Shown here in pieces: positions 51,340-52,220 of a DNA stretch of 52,220 nucleotides; the stretch's first letter is position 1, and each line of letters starts with the position of its first letter. A program made the position numbers and the translations under genes. The stretch is from Oscillospiraceae bacterium (GTDB lineage: Bacteria > Bacillota_A > Clostridia > Oscillospirales > Oscillospiraceae): contig JAFXAV010000034.1 of assembly GCA_017516785.1 (NCBI GenBank), positions 1-52,220 on the forward strand. The letters are read 5' to 3'. Under the pieces are notes generated by a model, which did not search any database, was not told where the DNA came from, and saw only the letters and a list, made by a program, of their open reading frames with translations.

Positions 51340-52220
51340 ATGGCTTTGTTTGAAGGTTACGAAAGAAAAATCGACAAGATCAATGGTGTCCTCGCTCAGT
51401 ACGGCCTGAACTCCGTCGAAGAGTGCCGTGAGCTGTGCCTGGCCAAGGGCTTCGATCCCTACACCATCACCAAGGGCATTCAGCCCATCTGCTTCGAAGA
51501 TGCTGCCTGGGCTTACACCGTCGGCGCCGCCATCGCTCTGAAGAAGGGCGTCAAGAATGCTGCTGAGGCTGCTGAGGCCATCGGCATCGGCCTGCAGGCA
51601 TTCTGCATCCCCGGCTCCGTCGCTGAGGACCGCAAGGTCGGTCTGGGCCACGGCAACCTGGGCGCCATGCTGCTGCGTGAAGAGACCAAGTGCTTCGCTT
51701 TCCTGGCTGGCCACGAGTCCTTCGCTGCCGCCGAAGGCGCTATCGGCATTGCCCGCTCCGCCAACAAGGCTCGTAAGGAGCCCCTGCGCGTTATCCTGAA
51801 CGGCCTGGGCAAGGACGCTGCTCAGATCATCTCCCGTATCAACGGCTTCACCTACGTCCAGACTCAGTTCGACTACTACACCGGCGAGCTGAAGGTCGTG
51901 AGTCGCATCCCCTACTCCAAGGGCGAGCGCGCTGCCGTCAACTGCTACGGCTGTGACGACGTCCGCGAAGGCGTTGCCATCATGCACGCTGAGGGTGTTG
52001 ACGTTTCCATCACCGGTAACTCCACCAACCCCACCCGCTTCCAGCATCCTGTAGCCGGTACTTATAAGAAGTGGTGCAACGAAAACGGCAGAAAGTACTT
52101 CTCCGTCGCTTCCGGCGGTGGTACCGGCCGTACCCTGCATCCCGATAACATGGCCGCCGGTCCCGCTTCTTACGGCATGACCGACACCATGGGCCGTATG
52201 CACGGTGACGCTCAGTTCGC
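51340..52220 (+). CDS. GGGtGRT family protein, C-terminus cut by window edge
   Basis: The frame is open from ATG 51340 (AGGAGG 10 bases before it) for 293 codons to the right edge. The signature SGGGTGRTLHPDNMAAGPAS lies near residues 260-280, which names the family. Other conserved parts are GLGHGNLGAMLLREETKCF, AGHESFAAAEGAIGIARSAN and NCYGCDDVREGVAIMHAEG. No membrane segment or signal is visible. The function of the family is unknown; the coupled NifU-like gene suggests an iron-sulfur or redox process in anaerobes. Confidence 0.9.
   Translation, partial: MALFEGYERKIDKINGVLAQYGLNSVEECRELCLAKGFDPYTITKGIQPICFEDAAWAYTVGAAIALKKGVKNAAEAAEAIGIGLQAFCIPGSVAEDRKVGLGHGNLGAMLLREETKCFAFLAGHESFAAAEGAIGIARSANKARKEPLRVILNGLGKDAAQIISRINGFTYVQTQFDYYTGELKVVSRIPYSKGERAAVNCYGCDDVREGVAIMHAEGVDVSITGNSTNPTRFQHPVAGTYKKWCNENGRKYFSVASGGGTGRTLHPDNMAAGPASYGMTDTMGRMHGDAQF

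Overview
The window looks like chromosomal DNA of a low-oxygen gut member of the Bacillota (class Clostridia, probably Oscillospirales). Evidence: a Gram-positive core block (gdpP-rplI-dnaB-tilS-hpt-ftsH), RNase J, a Spo0A-type regulator, CWB2 cell-wall-binding repeats, an LCP protein, a lysine riboswitch, DUF1540/DUF6472 mini-proteins, strong AGGAGG-type ribosome binding sites and many sigma-A-type promoters with 17-bp spacers. Species is not determinable from sequence alone. I see no tRNA, rRNA, CRISPR array, IS element, phage gene or replication origin.

Layout. 1-9238 (minus): a giant secreted subtilase cut by the left edge, then a four-gene operon read right to left (XRE regulator, CotH kinase-like protein, VTC polyphosphate polymerase-like protein, DUF4956 membrane protein). 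9427-12743 (plus): SPFH / zinc-ribbon / TPM operon resembling B. subtilis ydjI-ydjG-ydjH. 12873-15860 (plus): CAP + cysteine-repeat + CWB2 surface protein. 15914-20318 (minus): GH13 glucan hydrolase, an unknown protein, xylulokinase and a wrecked xylose isomerase gene. 20442-29375 (minus): antiporter, hexapeptide transferase + glmM, sodium:solute symporter, Dus + CAP lipoprotein, RNase J. 29730-38468 (plus): the c-di-AMP phosphodiesterase/replication/tRNA/protease housekeeping block and a coiled-coil protein. 38513-39187 (minus): hemolysin III family protein. 39630-45580 (plus): riboswitch-controlled lysA, CBS protein, and a run of small membrane/unknown genes ending in a lipoprotein with a degraded metallopeptidase site. 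45624-49617 (minus): LCP, Spo0A-like regulator, HtrA protease, DUF1540 protein. 49780-52220 (plus): rpe, NifU-like scaffold and a GGGtGRT-family gene cut by the right edge.

How the genes fit together. Much of the accessory content concerns the cell envelope: two large secreted proteins share an unusual Cys-rich GYTTYTC repeat; two CAP proteins, LCP, HtrA, FtsH, GdpP and the SPFH/TPM operon also act at or on the envelope. Carbon metabolism is represented by glucan and xylose genes, but the isomerase step is broken here. The best candidates for under-described biology are the autoregulated XRE-CotH-VTC-DUF4956 operon, the NifU-like/GGGtGRT pair, the SPFH protein with four zinc ribbons, the subtilase carrying both dockerin-like and cohesin-like modules, and the lipoprotein whose metallopeptidase-like domain lacks HExxH. 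The lysine riboswitch belongs to a known class but is clearly visible down to its terminator.
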